64,000 bases of DNA from Nodosilinea sp. WJT8-NPBG4 (lineage in GTDB: Bacteria > Cyanobacteriota > Cyanobacteriia > Phormidesmidales > Phormidesmidaceae), in contig JAHHHQ010000047.1 in the NCBI GenBank assembly GCA_019359285.1, positions 88,903 through 152,902 on the forward strand. The letters are read 5' to 3'. Under the pieces are notes generated by a model, which was not told where the DNA came from, made no database searches, and saw nothing but the letters and a program-made list of their open reading frames with translations. A program made the translations under genes and the position numbers. Of the stretch, positions 16,543 through 25,672 are shown in pieces. The first letter of the stretch is position 1, and every line of letters starts with the position of its first letter.

Positions 16543-18042
16543 ATGTCTAATTTAGTGTTGCGTAATCGTTCTAAGTTCCGGAGGCGGTCTAAACCCAGCT
16601 TTTGGAATGCCAATGTACCGCCCTTTGACCAGGTGTTTAAGCGTCTGTTCGCCCGCGTTGGCGGCTGGGCTTGGGTAGCCTGTATTCCGTTGGCATTGAT
16701 CATTCTGGCCACCTGGGGAGTAGCGGCTCACGCTCAAGAGGAGCTAACTGCTGCCGATGTGCAAGTCACCCTCAACAACATTTGGGTGTTGGTCTGTGCC
16801 TTCTTGGTCATTTTCATGAATGCTGGCTTCGCTATGGTGGAGACTGGCTTTTGTCGGCAGAAGAATGCCGTCAACGTGTTGACCAAAAACTTGATTGTGT
16901 TTGCTCTAGCCACCCTAGCCTTCTGGTTCATTGGCTTTTCGCTGATGTTTGGTGCCAATGGCAATAGCTGGGTAGGCTGGGGGAGCTTTTTCCTCGGCGG
17001 TGCCCCTGAGTTATACGGTTTAGGGCCCGACGGCATAAACCTCACCAAGGATACATTCTTCCTGTTTCAGGTTGCTTTTGCCGGTACTGCTGCCACCATT
17101 GTGTCGGGGGCTGTGGCCGAGCGCATCAAGTTTGTTGACTTTCTCATCTTCAGCGTGTTGCTGACTGCCATTGCTTACCCCATCACTGGCCACTGGCTCT
17201 GGGGTGGTGGCTGGCTTGCTGATCTTGGCTTCCACGACTTTGCAGGGTCTACCATTGTTCACTCTGTGGGCGGCTGGGCAGCTCTTATGGGGGCGGCTTT
17301 TCTTGGCCCCCGCATGGGTAAGTACAACGCAGATGGCCGGGTAAATGCTCTGCCGGGTCACAACCTGAGCATTGCAACCCTGGGTTGCCTAATTCTTTGG
17401 CTAGGCTGGTTTGGATTCAACCCCGGTTCTCAGCTAGCAGCCGATTCAGCTGTAGCCTATATTGCGGTTACCACCAACCTGGGTGCTGCTGCCGGTGGTG
17501 TAGCTGCTACGTTTCTCTCCTGGGCAATGAGCGGCAAGCCTGACCTGTCGATGACCATCAACGGCATTCTGGCTGGTCTGGTATCGGTTACCGCTGGCTG
17601 CTTTGTCTTTGGTTATGCGGGAGCTTTCTTTGCCGGTTTGATTGGCGGCATCCTGGTGGTGTTTGCAGTCGGCTTCTTCGACAGCATCAAAATTGACGAC
17701 CCTGTGGGTGCAACCTCTGTGCACCTGGTCTGCGGCATCTGGGGCACCCTAGCCGTAGGTTTGTTTGCCAACCCTAACAACTTCACCCAAGGGGGCGAGG
17801 GCATTGCTGGGCTGTTCTACGGTGGCGGCCTAGGTCAGCTAGGGATTCAAATCGTAGGCATTTTGACCGTTGGTTTGTTTACAGTAGTGCTGTCCACCAT
17901 ATTCTGGCTGGTGGTTAAGTCTGTTCTAGGCCTGCGAGTCAGCGCCGAAGAAGAGATGAAAGGGCTGGACATTGGCGAGCACGGCATGGAGGCCTACAGT
18001 GGCTTTCTCAAAGACACCAGCGATATGACTAGTGTGATGTAG
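16543..18042 (+). CDS. amt: Ammonium transporter, Amt family
   Basis: Inner-membrane ammonium channel, 499 residues from ATG 16543, with GAAGGA 12 bases upstream. After a charged N-terminus a hydrophobic segment ends in AHA-QE, a likely signal-peptide cleavage site, followed by the N-out start and eleven helices typical of Amt. Signatures: [16 protein letters not shown], the first pore His in [35 protein letters not shown], and the second pore His in [15 protein letters not shown]. No glnB gene is adjacent. Control by NtcA is indicated by the upstream palindrome. A strong terminator follows. Confidence 0.96.
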   Translation: MSNLVLRNRSKFRRRSKPSFWNANVPPFDQVFKRLFARVGGWAWVACIPLALIILATWGVAAHAQEELTAADVQVTLNNIWVLVCAFLVIFMNAGFAMVETGFCRQKNAVNVLTKNLIVFALATLAFWFIGFSLMFGANGNSWVGWGSFFLGGAPELYGLGPDGINLTKDTFFLFQVAFAGTAATIVSGAVAERIKFVDFLIFSVLLTAIAYPITGHWLWGGGWLADLGFHDFAGSTIVHSVGGWAALMGAAFLGPRMGKYNADGRVNALPGHNLSIATLGCLILWLGWFGFNPGSQLAADSAVAYIAVTTNLGAAAGGVAATFLSWAMSGKPDLSMTINGILAGLVSVTAGCFVFGYAGAFFAGLIGGILVVFAVGFFDSIKIDDPVGATSVHLVCGIWGTLAVGLFANPNNFTQGGEGIAGLFYGGGLGQLGIQIVGILTVGLFTVVLSTIFWLVVKSVLGLRVSAEEEMKGLDIGEHGMEAYSGFLKDTSDMTSVM

Positions 18043-18093
18043 CTTTCTCCAAAGTGTTAATTCTTGCCGTGGGTTAGAACCACAGTATTTAGG

Positions 18094-18124
18094 ACACCTG
18101 TGCAGCTTGCGCAGGTGTTTTTTT
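18094..18124 (+). terminator. Rho-independent terminator of amt
   Basis: A ten-base-pair stem (ACACCTGTGC with GCGCAGGTGT, one G-T wobble) around the loop AGCTT is followed directly by a run of seven T. It sits 52 bases after the amt stop codon and is oriented to end amt transcription. Confidence 0.9.
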
Positions 18125-18325
18125 ATTGCTGATCCGTCGTATAGAACAGGCATTTTGCTCTGGCAAGGGCCGTTTTTGGCAAATGGTTACAATATATCTA
18201 TCGAGAAAGGGGGTAGCTGGTAGGCTAGGTGAGAGTAACTGCTGCCGATGCGACCGGGTCTCCTGGGGGTTCTCTAGAGAGCGCCAGGGCAGAGCCTTTG
18301 AATCGACGGTTCCCTGAACTGAACC

Positions 18326-20347
18326 ATGAGCCATTCCACCTCTGTAGTGGAAGAATTGCTGACCGCAATTCCCCAGCTGAGACCTAGCCTCTACTTCAAG
18401 ACTTCTTTAACCGCGTTGTCCCACGCGATGGAAGATCACGTGCTGGCGGGGACGGCAAAGTTTCTAGTGATTGCTAGCTTTCAGCAAGAGCGGTTTTATC
18501 TGCAGGAGGCTAACCGCTATCTGCGCATTGCTGAGCTGACCGATCAGGTCTATGTGTTGTCGGCCCTGGGTACCAGTTTCGCTAGCCGCTCTGAGAACTA
18601 TGAAACGATCGCCTTTGAACCCAACGATGCCCTCACCCAGGAGTGGCATCTGGTGGTGGTGGGAGCTGACTACAGCGCCTGCTTGATCTGTCGAGAGCGA
18701 TCGCCCGTACCGGCCATTGACGGCCCACCCCTCGACCAAACCCGCCGCTTTGAAGGCATTTGGACCCAGGATCGCTACGTCAGTCAAACGGCAGCGGTGC
18801 TGTTGCTCGATCGCATTGCCGAATATCGACCCGACCTGGCGGCCAAACTGGCGGTCGCCCGCCAGCGCTACATCGACCCATCCTTAATGCCCACCGAACG
18901 CCCTGACGGCAGCGGCGGGCCTGATCCCTTTACTCAGCGTCTGGTCACCTACCTGCAAGCAGGGCAGTACAAGCTGCTTAAAGCCTATAAAGCCATTACC
19001 GCCCAAGAGCGCCGCGAGCGCTTGGTCAACTCCATCACCTCAGTGGTGCGGCAGTCCCTCAACGCCGACGAAATTTTTGCTAAAGCGGCCGAGGAACTGG
19101 GGCAGGCGCTGCACGCGTGTCGCTGCCTGATCTATCCCTGTAGCGCCACCGATGCCACGGTGGTGATTGCTCACCAGCACCTCAATAACAAAGTCGAGTC
19201 GCTGCTGGGCGAGACCTGGCCCCTGGCCACCAATCCCCTGTTTGACTACATTCAAGACACGAAAGAAATTGTCGCCATCGCCGATACCCAAGACCGCGAG
19301 TCGCCCTTTCACTATGAGCTAGAGGCCATTCGGCCCCTGCTTGAGCGATGGCAGATTCAGTCGTGGCTGATTGTGCCCCTGACTTACCAAGACCGCCTAG
19401 TGGGCCTGATTGAGCTGCACCACTGCCAACCCCAGCCCTACGAATGGAGCGAAGACGATACAGCCCTGGTAGATGCGATCGCCACCCAGCTCAGCGTAGC
19501 CATCATTCAGGCTGAGGCCTACGCTAACCTACAGGATCTCAACCAGCAGCTCGAAGCCCTCGATCGCACTCGAGCCAACCTGATCGCCATTACCGGTCAC
19601 GAGTTGCGCACTCCCCTCTCGACGATTCAGGTCTGTCTCGAAAGCCTGGCCACCGAGCCCGACATGCCCAACGAGCTGCGCCAGATTATGCTGCAATCGG
19701 CCCTTGAAGATGCCGAGCGCATGCGCAAGCTGGTGCAAGACTTTCTTACTCTGTCGCGGTTAGAAAGCGGTCGCGTCGAGTGGAATCTAGAGTCGCTCTC
19801 CATTCAAGAGTGCGTCGATTTGGCCCTCAGCAGCATCCACAGCAGCCAGGACAGCGCCGCCACGCCCGCGATTAAAGTCAAGATTCCTAAACAGGTGCCG
19901 CTGGTGCGCGCCGACGGCGAGTGGCTGGTCGAGGTGCTGGCTAAACTGCTCGACAACGCCCAAAAATTTACCCCTACCACCGGCAAAATCACCATTCAGG
20001 TGACCCGCTCTAGCCCTACCCACCTGCAAGTTACCGTCGCTGACACCGGGCGGGGCATTGAGCCTAGCCGCCTGCATGTGGTGTTCGATCGCTTTTATCA
20101 AGAAGAAGGGGCGCTGCGGCGAACTACCGGCGGTACGGGCCTGGGGCTGGCTATGTGCCGACAAATTGTGGAAGGGCTGGGGGGCACCATCTGGGCCGAG
20201 TCGGAAGGCAAAAATAAGGGCAGTCAGTTTCATTTCACGGTTCCCATTGCCCAGGGCAAGCTCGACAGCCGCAGCAACCGCTCTACCGGATCCAAAAAAC
20301 AGCCCGCCACCCTGCCGGGCAATCCCTCTGTGCTGCTCGATGACTAG
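18326..20347 (+). CDS. Sensor histidine kinase with DICT and GAF domains
   Basis: Cytoplasmic hybrid-free histidine kinase of 673 residues. Residues 20-150 form a DICT sensory domain (LYFKTSLTALSHAMEDHV at its start), a module common in cyanobacterial and archaeal light or stress sensors. A GAF follows at about 235-400 (IQSWLIVPLTYQDRLVGLIE). HisKA has phospho-acceptor His425 in ITGHELRTPLSTIQ; the ATPase domain has LAKLLDNAQKF, VADTGRGIEPS and GGTGLGLAMCRQIV. No transmembrane segment and no response regulator gene nearby, so it is an orphan kinase. DICT proteins often couple to light or c-di-GMP signalling; the stimulus here is unknown. Confidence 0.93.
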   Translation: MSHSTSVVEELLTAIPQLRPSLYFKTSLTALSHAMEDHVLAGTAKFLVIASFQQERFYLQEANRYLRIAELTDQVYVLSALGTSFASRSENYETIAFEPNDALTQEWHLVVVGADYSACLICRERSPVPAIDGPPLDQTRRFEGIWTQDRYVSQTAAVLLLDRIAEYRPDLAAKLAVARQRYIDPSLMPTERPDGSGGPDPFTQRLVTYLQAGQYKLLKAYKAITAQERRERLVNSITSVVRQSLNADEIFAKAAEELGQALHACRCLIYPCSATDATVVIAHQHLNNKVESLLGETWPLATNPLFDYIQDTKEIVAIADTQDRESPFHYELEAIRPLLERWQIQSWLIVPLTYQDRLVGLIELHHCQPQPYEWSEDDTALVDAIATQLSVAIIQAEAYANLQDLNQQLEALDRTRANLIAITGHELRTPLSTIQVCLESLATEPDMPNELRQIMLQSALEDAERMRKLVQDFLTLSRLESGRVEWNLESLSIQECVDLALSSIHSSQDSAATPAIKVKIPKQVPLVRADGEWLVEVLAKLLDNAQKFTPTTGKITIQVTRSSPTHLQVTVADTGRGIEPSRLHVVFDRFYQEEGALRRTTGGTGLGLAMCRQIVEGLGGTIWAESEGKNKGSQFHFTVPIAQGKLDSRSNRSTGSKKQPATLPGNPSVLLDD

Positions 20348-20453
20348 GGCTAAGGAGTGTCTCGGTACCTTACTCTCGAGCTGTTGAAGCTGCTGACGGG
20401 GACAAGGGCATGGCATTATAGCCGTATCTGATCAGCGGAATTAGAGTTTGGGT

Positions 20454-21758
20454 ATGGGCGACTCTCCACAACCTAATCCACCCAATGACAGCTCGTCGTG
20501 GGCTTCTCCAGTGCTGGAGGCCTGGCAGCTGCTGCGCGATCGTCTCAGTCAGCTCCGGCCTGACCAGCAGCTCAGCCGCTGGTTTAACATCGACGATGAC
20601 AAAGTTGTCGAAATCCTGGCGGCTGTGCGTGAACAGTTGCCCACCACTGAAGCCCTTTTAATCGGTAAACCTCAGGCCGGCAAAAGCTCCATCGTGCGGG
20701 GTTTAACCGGGGTTTCAGCCGATATTATCGGTCAGGGTTTCAAGCCCCACACCCAGAACACTCAGCGCTACGCTTACCCCTCCGAAGATCTGCCCCTGCT
20801 GATCTTTACCGATACCGTAGGGTTAGGGGATGTAACCCAAGCCACTGAGGCCATCATTGCTGAGCTGGTCAACAATCTCAACAGTGAGACCCGTACGGCC
20901 CGCATTTTGGTTTTAACGGTCAAAATCAACGATTTTGCCACCGACACTCTGCGCCAAATCGCCGCCCGTCTGCGTCAGCAGTTTCCTACCGTGCCCTGCC
21001 TGCTGGTGGTCACCTCCAGCCATGAAGTCTATCCGCCAGAACTAGACAATCACCCGCCCTACCCACCTGAGCTAGAGGCTGTGCAGCGTCCCTTTCAGGC
21101 TGTGCAAGCCAATTTTGAGGGCCTGGTCGATCGCACCGTGCTGATCGACTTCACCCTTGACGAAGACGGCTTTGACCCCGTGTTCTACGGCCTTGACGCG
21201 ATGCGCGACGCCCTGGCCGACCTGCTGCCCGAGGCCGAGGCCCAGGCGCTCTACCAGCTGCTAGACGAGCAAGCCGAGGCCACCAACCAGCTGGGTAACC
21301 TTTACCGCGATGTTGGGCGACACTACATGTCAGCCTTTGCCGTCATGGCCGCTACCCTGGCGGCGGTGCCCCTACCCTTTGCCACTATGCCAGTGCTGAC
21401 GGCACTTCAGGTTTCCATGGTGGTGCTGTTGGGCAAGCTCTACGGCCAAACCCTAAGCCCTTCCCAGGCCGGAGGGCTAATTAGCGCGATCGCAGGCGGC
21501 TTTTTTGCCCAGGCTGTCGGGCGAGAACTGGTCAAATTTATCCCCGGCTTTGGCAGCGTGATCGCCGCTTCTTGGGCCTTCGCCTACACCTGGGCCCTAG
21601 GTGAAGGAGCCTGCGTCTACTTCGGCGACCTGATGGGGGGGAAAAAGCCCGACCCTAAAAAGATCCAGGCTGCTATGAAAGAGGCCTTCACTGCGGCTAA
21701 AGATCGCTTCAAAGACAGCACTTCAGAAACCAACCCGTCTGACTCCAAAGAAATCTAG
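20454..21758 (+). CDS. GTPase with C-terminal DUF697-type membrane domain
   Basis: 434-residue Ras-like GTPase. G1 P-loop is GKPQAGKSSIV, followed by the effector Thr region and G3 FTDTVGLGD; the base-recognition motif at the NKxD position reads VVTSSHE, so the usual Asn-Lys-x-Asp is absent. The C-terminal third carries hydrophobic helices (MSAFAVMAATLAAVPLPFA and later GLISAIAGGFFAQAVG), as in DUF697/YcjF-related cyanobacterial GTPases thought to act at membranes. TTG 20448 lies just upstream; ATG 20454 is used. The function is unknown. Confidence 0.85.
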   Translation: MGDSPQPNPPNDSSSWASPVLEAWQLLRDRLSQLRPDQQLSRWFNIDDDKVVEILAAVREQLPTTEALLIGKPQAGKSSIVRGLTGVSADIIGQGFKPHTQNTQRYAYPSEDLPLLIFTDTVGLGDVTQATEAIIAELVNNLNSETRTARILVLTVKINDFATDTLRQIAARLRQQFPTVPCLLVVTSSHEVYPPELDNHPPYPPELEAVQRPFQAVQANFEGLVDRTVLIDFTLDEDGFDPVFYGLDAMRDALADLLPEAEAQALYQLLDEQAEATNQLGNLYRDVGRHYMSAFAVMAATLAAVPLPFATMPVLTALQVSMVVLLGKLYGQTLSPSQAGGLISAIAGGFFAQAVGRELVKFIPGFGSVIAASWAFAYTWALGEGACVYFGDLMGGKKPDPKKIQAAMKEAFTAAKDRFKDSTSETNPSDSKEI

Positions 21759-21766
21759 CGCTGGGT

Positions 21767-22417
21767 TCAATCTGCTTGATCGTCCTCACGCCGCTGGCGC
21801 AAAATTGCCAGACCCATGCCAACTAGCCCAGGCAGCAGTGCCGGGGTCGGTACAGGGGTTGGTTCCACCGCCAAATGGATCTTGAAACCCAGCTGCCCAG
21901 GAATTAGGGTGAGGTTGGGCTGATTCCCTGGGGCAAAGCCCACTGGAAAAACCACATCGATCCAGTTGCCTGCCACTCGTGTAATCACCGGTTTGTTACC
22001 AAAAGCCAAGCTGCCTGCGAGAGGCGTAACTGTAAAGCCAGTCACTCTGTTCTGGCCTGGCAGACCAAAGCTGGGTGCCTTGAATCTATAGATGTCATCC
22101 CCAGAAGTGACATTGCTAAATAGAGAATTTAGGGTGAATGAGATCGAGTTGTTACCCAAATTAATATCCCAAATGCCACCAAATCGGCTTAATTCAGGGT
22201 TAGTGGTATCTGAGCTAACTACAACATCGATAGGCCCCTGCTCAATAGGCACACTTCCTCCGTAGGGAATCTTTGTTGATGTCCCAGGGAATACGAGAAA
22301 GTTCTCGACAGTAACTTTGCTATTCAGTGAGAATGCTTGAGCAGAGTCTGTCCACGAGATACCTAGAGTCAAAGCGACACCGACCCCAAGGCCGACGCCT
22401 ATGAGTCTCTCCTTCAT
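21767..22417 (-). CDS. PTPA-CTERM sorted exported protein
   Basis: Exported 216-residue protein. It has a signal peptide ending in SAQA-FS and a C-terminal sorting tail: PTPVPTPALLPGLVGMGLAI, then a basic RQRRED end. That is the cyanobacterial PTPA variant of PEP-CTERM, expected to be processed by an exosortase-type transpeptidase and released or anchored at the surface. The middle is beta-rich and not otherwise recognised. ATG 22417 follows GGAG closely. It is tail to tail with the GTPase gene, nine bases apart. Confidence 0.88.
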   Translation of the reverse strand: MKERLIGVGLGVGVALTLGISWTDSAQAFSLNSKVTVENFLVFPGTSTKIPYGGSVPIEQGPIDVVVSSDTTNPELSRFGGIWDINLGNNSISFTLNSLFSNVTSGDDIYRFKAPSFGLPGQNRVTGFTVTPLAGSLAFGNKPVITRVAGNWIDVVFPVGFAPGNQPNLTLIPGQLGFKIHLAVEPTPVPTPALLPGLVGMGLAILRQRREDDQAD

Positions 22418-22742
22418 CTGCTTCTCCAGAACGGGGGCTTTAAACAACTACGAGAGGCAGATGCACAATCCGGGTGACTCGCGGGCAAACTTGCGGCTTT
22501 AGCGCGGTTCATACTCCGCTCACGTTCTAGCAAAAAATACGGAGATGGGGTTCAGACCAGGTCAGAAAGTTTACCGTTTCTTGACAGACCCATCAGTATT
22601 TGAAGGCGATCGCCCTAAGGTGAAACCATGGCGGTAAACCAAACTTTTCAGAAATTTGGCTGGGCAATTTGACACAAAAGCGCCCAGGCGTGTCAACCGA
22701 TACAGTGTATCAACCGAGTTCAATTCAACCTATAGACAGAAA

Positions 22743-24203
22743 ATGTCAGGAAGGCCCGTGACTGCTGCTCCCGCAGATGTGGAAAGCCCTAGCGTTGATT
22801 TGCCCAACCAAACTCGGCTGCTGCTCGATTTGCAGCGGGTCAATAAAATTGCCCAACGGCTGTCGGGATGCCTTGAGGTAGAGACCATTGCCCGGTGCAT
22901 AACCAATGGGTTGGTCGACCAGTTTGGCTGTGCGTTTGCTCGGATCTGGGTCGTAGAACCAGAGCAAACCGCTCTCCGACTGGTGGCCTCTTCGGGGCTG
23001 TATACCCACACCAACGGCTTCTTTGCACGGGTGCCCATGGGGGCCTATAAGGTCGGTAAGATTGCCCAAAACCGGGTTCCCTTTCTCAGCAATCGTCTGG
23101 CCGAAGAAGCCTGGGTTAAGGATCGAGACTGGGCGATCGCCAACAATATCCAAGGGTTTGCGGGCTACCCGCTGATGACCGGTGATCGCGTCATTGGTGT
23201 GCTGGCCACCTTTAGCCGCAGCCCCATGGCAGCCGAGTTTTTAGAGGTATTGCAGGTGCTCTGCATGACCGCCACCATCGCTCTCGATGCGGCGCTGAGC
23301 GTCGAAATTAGACAAATGGGCTCAGCGGTCGTCTTGGCCCAGCGATCAATTCTATCTGACCAGCTAGCGACAATTTTGAAGACCACCACGATGGCGTTGG
23401 TGGGTACCGAAACGGCGCTGCCAGCTTCTATGGCGCATGTCTTTGTGGAGTTAGCTGAGCTACTGAACGAGTTTAACTGTGATTATGCTCGGCTGGTCTA
23501 TGGCGCGACCGATGTAGTGCTAGAAGCGCTCGTGGCGATACCGACTACCGATGGCGTCCAAGCTTCCGACCTGGCGGCTCAGTGGCGATCGCGCTGTCAC
23601 CAACTGCGGTTCATGGCTACCTGCCTGGGGGGCAGTCTGCAAACCCAGCCTGGACCCCAGCAGCAGATGGTGCAAATTTCCCTCCAAACTCCCTATACCA
23701 GTGGGCAGCTAGGAGCCAAGGTCAGTATTCAGTGCTCCACAGCCCTGGTGCAAGTAGCCCTCACCTGCATGGCCTATAAAGCTCGACTAACGGTGTGTGA
23801 CCCCTTTGACCCAGAGGCTGTAGTGATTACTGACAGCGAACCCATTGCCCAAGTTACGGCCCGCGCCATTTGGGTGCGGGTAAAGGCGTTGCCCCCACCG
23901 ACAGTCCAAGCCGTGATCGACTGGACCATAGACGTTGACCAACTGTGTCAAATTGTTCAGCGGGTTAGCCAGGGACAGCCGGTAGAAGCAACCTCCAGTG
24001 ACCCTAGCTACCCGCGTCCGTCCGAGCGAGAGCAAGAGATCATGGCTCTGCTAGCCCAAGGTCTGCGCGATCGCGACATTGCCAACCGCCTCTACATCAG
24101 CGAGAGTACGGTAAAATTCCACATCAACAATAGCCTCACTAAGCTACAGGCTAAAAACCGCTATCAGGCCGTTTACCAAGCCGCTATTCAGGGGTGGATA
24201 TAG
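22743..24203 (+). CDS. GAF domain LuxR-type transcriptional regulator
   Basis: Predicted cytoplasmic DNA-binding regulator of 486 residues. A GAF at roughly 30-190 (CAFARIWVVEPEQTALRLVA, ending VIGVLATFSRSPM) is followed by an uncharacterised middle region and a C-terminal LuxR helix-turn-helix (REQEIMALLAQGLRDRDIAN, then YISESTVKFHINNSLTKL). The GAF lacks a chromophore-type Cys at the canonical place. TTG 22656 is an alternative start in the same frame; I prefer ATG 22743. A histidine kinase gene is 2.4 kb upstream, but the LuxR protein has no receiver domain, so phosphotransfer between them is not supported. Confidence 0.88.
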   Translation: MSGRPVTAAPADVESPSVDLPNQTRLLLDLQRVNKIAQRLSGCLEVETIARCITNGLVDQFGCAFARIWVVEPEQTALRLVASSGLYTHTNGFFARVPMGAYKVGKIAQNRVPFLSNRLAEEAWVKDRDWAIANNIQGFAGYPLMTGDRVIGVLATFSRSPMAAEFLEVLQVLCMTATIALDAALSVEIRQMGSAVVLAQRSILSDQLATILKTTTMALVGTETALPASMAHVFVELAELLNEFNCDYARLVYGATDVVLEALVAIPTTDGVQASDLAAQWRSRCHQLRFMATCLGGSLQTQPGPQQQMVQISLQTPYTSGQLGAKVSIQCSTALVQVALTCMAYKARLTVCDPFDPEAVVITDSEPIAQVTARAIWVRVKALPPPTVQAVIDWTIDVDQLCQIVQRVSQGQPVEATSSDPSYPRPSEREQEIMALLAQGLRDRDIANRLYISESTVKFHINNSLTKLQAKNRYQAVYQAAIQGWI

Positions 24204-24321
24204 CCTCAAACGGTAGCCGAAGCCTACGTTTCAGGGATTTCGGCGGCTACGGAATGGGTACAGTAACTCTACACAACCTCTATGCGCGAGCCAAATACCC
24301 AGCTTTAGGAGCCCGATTCCG

Positions 24322-24624
24322 ATGGATGATCTGATTAGCCTTCTCGTTCAAGTTCTCATTGCCTTGGCCTGCGCTTTCGCAGCCAATGTCCTAGTGCCTA
24401 GACAAGTGCCCGGCAAGCTATTGGGCCTAGTGCTGATTGGCCTGATCGGCGTGTTTGTAGGGCAGTGGGTCGCCAACTACCTGCTGCAGCAATACAGCTT
24501 TAGCCTGCCCTGGCTGACCTGGAGCTTTCAGGGCGTACCGCTGGTGCCGTCCATCATCGGTTCGACCATTGTGCTCTATATCGTCACAGCGTTTTTAAGC
24601 TGGGGCCGTTACGGCAATCGGTAG
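24322..24624 (+). CDS. Small three-helix membrane protein, GlsB/YeaQ/YmgE-like
   Basis: 100-residue membrane protein of the transglycosylase-associated type: LISLLVQVLIALACAFAANV, KLLGLVLIGLIGVFVGQWVA, and a C-terminal SIIGSTIVLYIVTAFLSW. Glycine-rich hydrophobic spans and the length fit that superfamily; the function is unknown, and many members are stress-induced. It lies between the LuxR regulator and an opposite-strand gene. Confidence 0.7.
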   Translation: MDDLISLLVQVLIALACAFAANVLVPRQVPGKLLGLVLIGLIGVFVGQWVANYLLQQYSFSLPWLTWSFQGVPLVPSIIGSTIVLYIVTAFLSWGRYGNR

Positions 24625-24626
24625 GG

Positions 24627-25223
24627 CTAGCGATCGCTGTAGCGCTCCTCCGCCCAGGGTTCGCCCCGCTCGTGGTAGCCATTGCGCTCCCAAAAACCCA
24701 GAGCTGGGGTAGCCAGAAACTCCACGCCATTAATCCATTTGGCGCTTTTCCAGGCGTAGAGATGAGGCACTACTAGGCGCATGGGGCCACCGTGCTCGGC
24801 GGGCAAAGGCTCACCTTCTAGGGTGTGGGCAAAAAAGTTTTCGGGTCGAACAAAGCCAGCCAGGGTGAGGTTGGTGGTGTAGCCGCCATAGCAATGCAGC
24901 ATGACATGGGTCGCCTCGGACTCAACCACCAGCTGCTCCATCACGTCAGTGACGCGTACGCCCCGCCAGGTCACATCCAGCTTTGACCAGGTCGTCACAC
25001 AGTGAAAGTCAGCAGTAAGTTCCACCTGGGGCAGCGCCATCATCTCGTCCCAGTTGAAGGTTTTTGCCTGAGCTAGACCCGTGATGCTCAAGGTCCAGCC
25101 GGCCTGAGCAATGTGGGGCGTCTCGCCGTAGGTGAGCACCGGAAACCCTTTGGCCAAGTGCTGACCGGGGGGGACGCGATCGGCTAGCTCTGCGCCTGGT
25201 TTGTGGAAAAACTTGCCGGCCAT
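24627..25223 (-). CDS. Sulfite oxidase-like molybdopterin oxidoreductase (YuiH type)
   Basis: 198-residue protein of the sulfite-oxidase/YedY-like molybdopterin family. Cys75 in DFHCVTTWS is the expected molybdenum ligand, with TWRGVRVTDVM, the pterin-binding GGPMRLVVPHLYAWKSAKW and ending LEFWERNGYHERGEPW-like. It is shorter than eukaryotic sulfite oxidase, lacks the heme domain, and has no signal peptide, so a cytoplasmic enzyme of unknown substrate is likely. ATG 25223 starts it (MAGKFFHKPG). Confidence 0.9.
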   Translation of the reverse strand: MAGKFFHKPGAELADRVPPGQHLAKGFPVLTYGETPHIAQAGWTLSITGLAQAKTFNWDEMMALPQVELTADFHCVTTWSKLDVTWRGVRVTDVMEQLVVESEATHVMLHCYGGYTTNLTLAGFVRPENFFAHTLEGEPLPAEHGGPMRLVVPHLYAWKSAKWINGVEFLATPALGFWERNGYHERGEPWAEERYSDR

Positions 25224-25271
25224 AGTGCCTCGTCAGTTAGGGCACTTCTATTGTTACCTAGATCTGAGTTC

Positions 25272-25424
25272 CTAGGCCGCCCGATCGCGAATTAGACGCT
25301 TCAGCCAGTGGCGCGATCGCACGTCTACGTAGGCTTTACAGCTAGAGCACTGGCGAATACCGCGCACCCCAATGCGCAGTAGTTGGCGATTGTTGCAGTG
25401 AGGACAGGGGTGTTGCTGAGCCAT
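25272..25424 (-). CDS. 50-residue zinc-ribbon protein
   Basis: Very small protein, below common annotation cutoffs. Starting at ATG 25424 it reads MAQQHPCPHCNNRQLLRIG, then IRQCSSCKAYVDVRSRHW, and stops at 25272-25274. Two CxxC pairs (CPHC and CSSC) about 20 residues apart form a plausible zinc ribbon, and the C-terminus is basic (RLIRDRAA), suggesting nucleic-acid contact. It lies upstream of the sulfite-oxidase-like gene on the same strand with a 48-base gap. The function is unknown. Confidence 0.7.
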   Translation of the reverse strand: MAQQHPCPHCNNRQLLRIGVRGIRQCSSCKAYVDVRSRHWLKRLIRDRAA

Positions 25425-25604
25425 AACTTATCTAGAGAAGAACTGCACCAAACAAAATTGGTCGCTTGGGGGAGGTACGCCCGTCATAGAGCGATCCAGA
25501 GCGCATCGCTCTGTCGTCATTGTGACGGTTTGCTCTTGCCTGTTAGAGTGCCCAGAGACAGAGCCTAAATTGTCTATGGGCTTACCTTCGCCATTGCATT
25601 GTCC

Positions 25605-25645
25605 AAAAAAACGCTGCACCCTAGCCCTAAGGCCAGAGTGCAGCG
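25605..25645 (-). terminator. Rho-independent terminator of ndhD
   Basis: Read on the minus strand, CGCTGCAC pairs perfectly with GTGCAGCG across an 18-base loop and is followed by a run of seven U. It lies 28 bases after the ndhD stop codon. Confidence 0.88.
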
Positions 25646-25672
25646 ACTAATTGACTGACTAACCCGTTTGGT

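Noticed and set aside
19787..20416. 209-codon minus-strand frame over the histidine kinase end
   Set aside because: It overlaps the ATPase domain of a well-supported gene and shows no recognisable protein motif.
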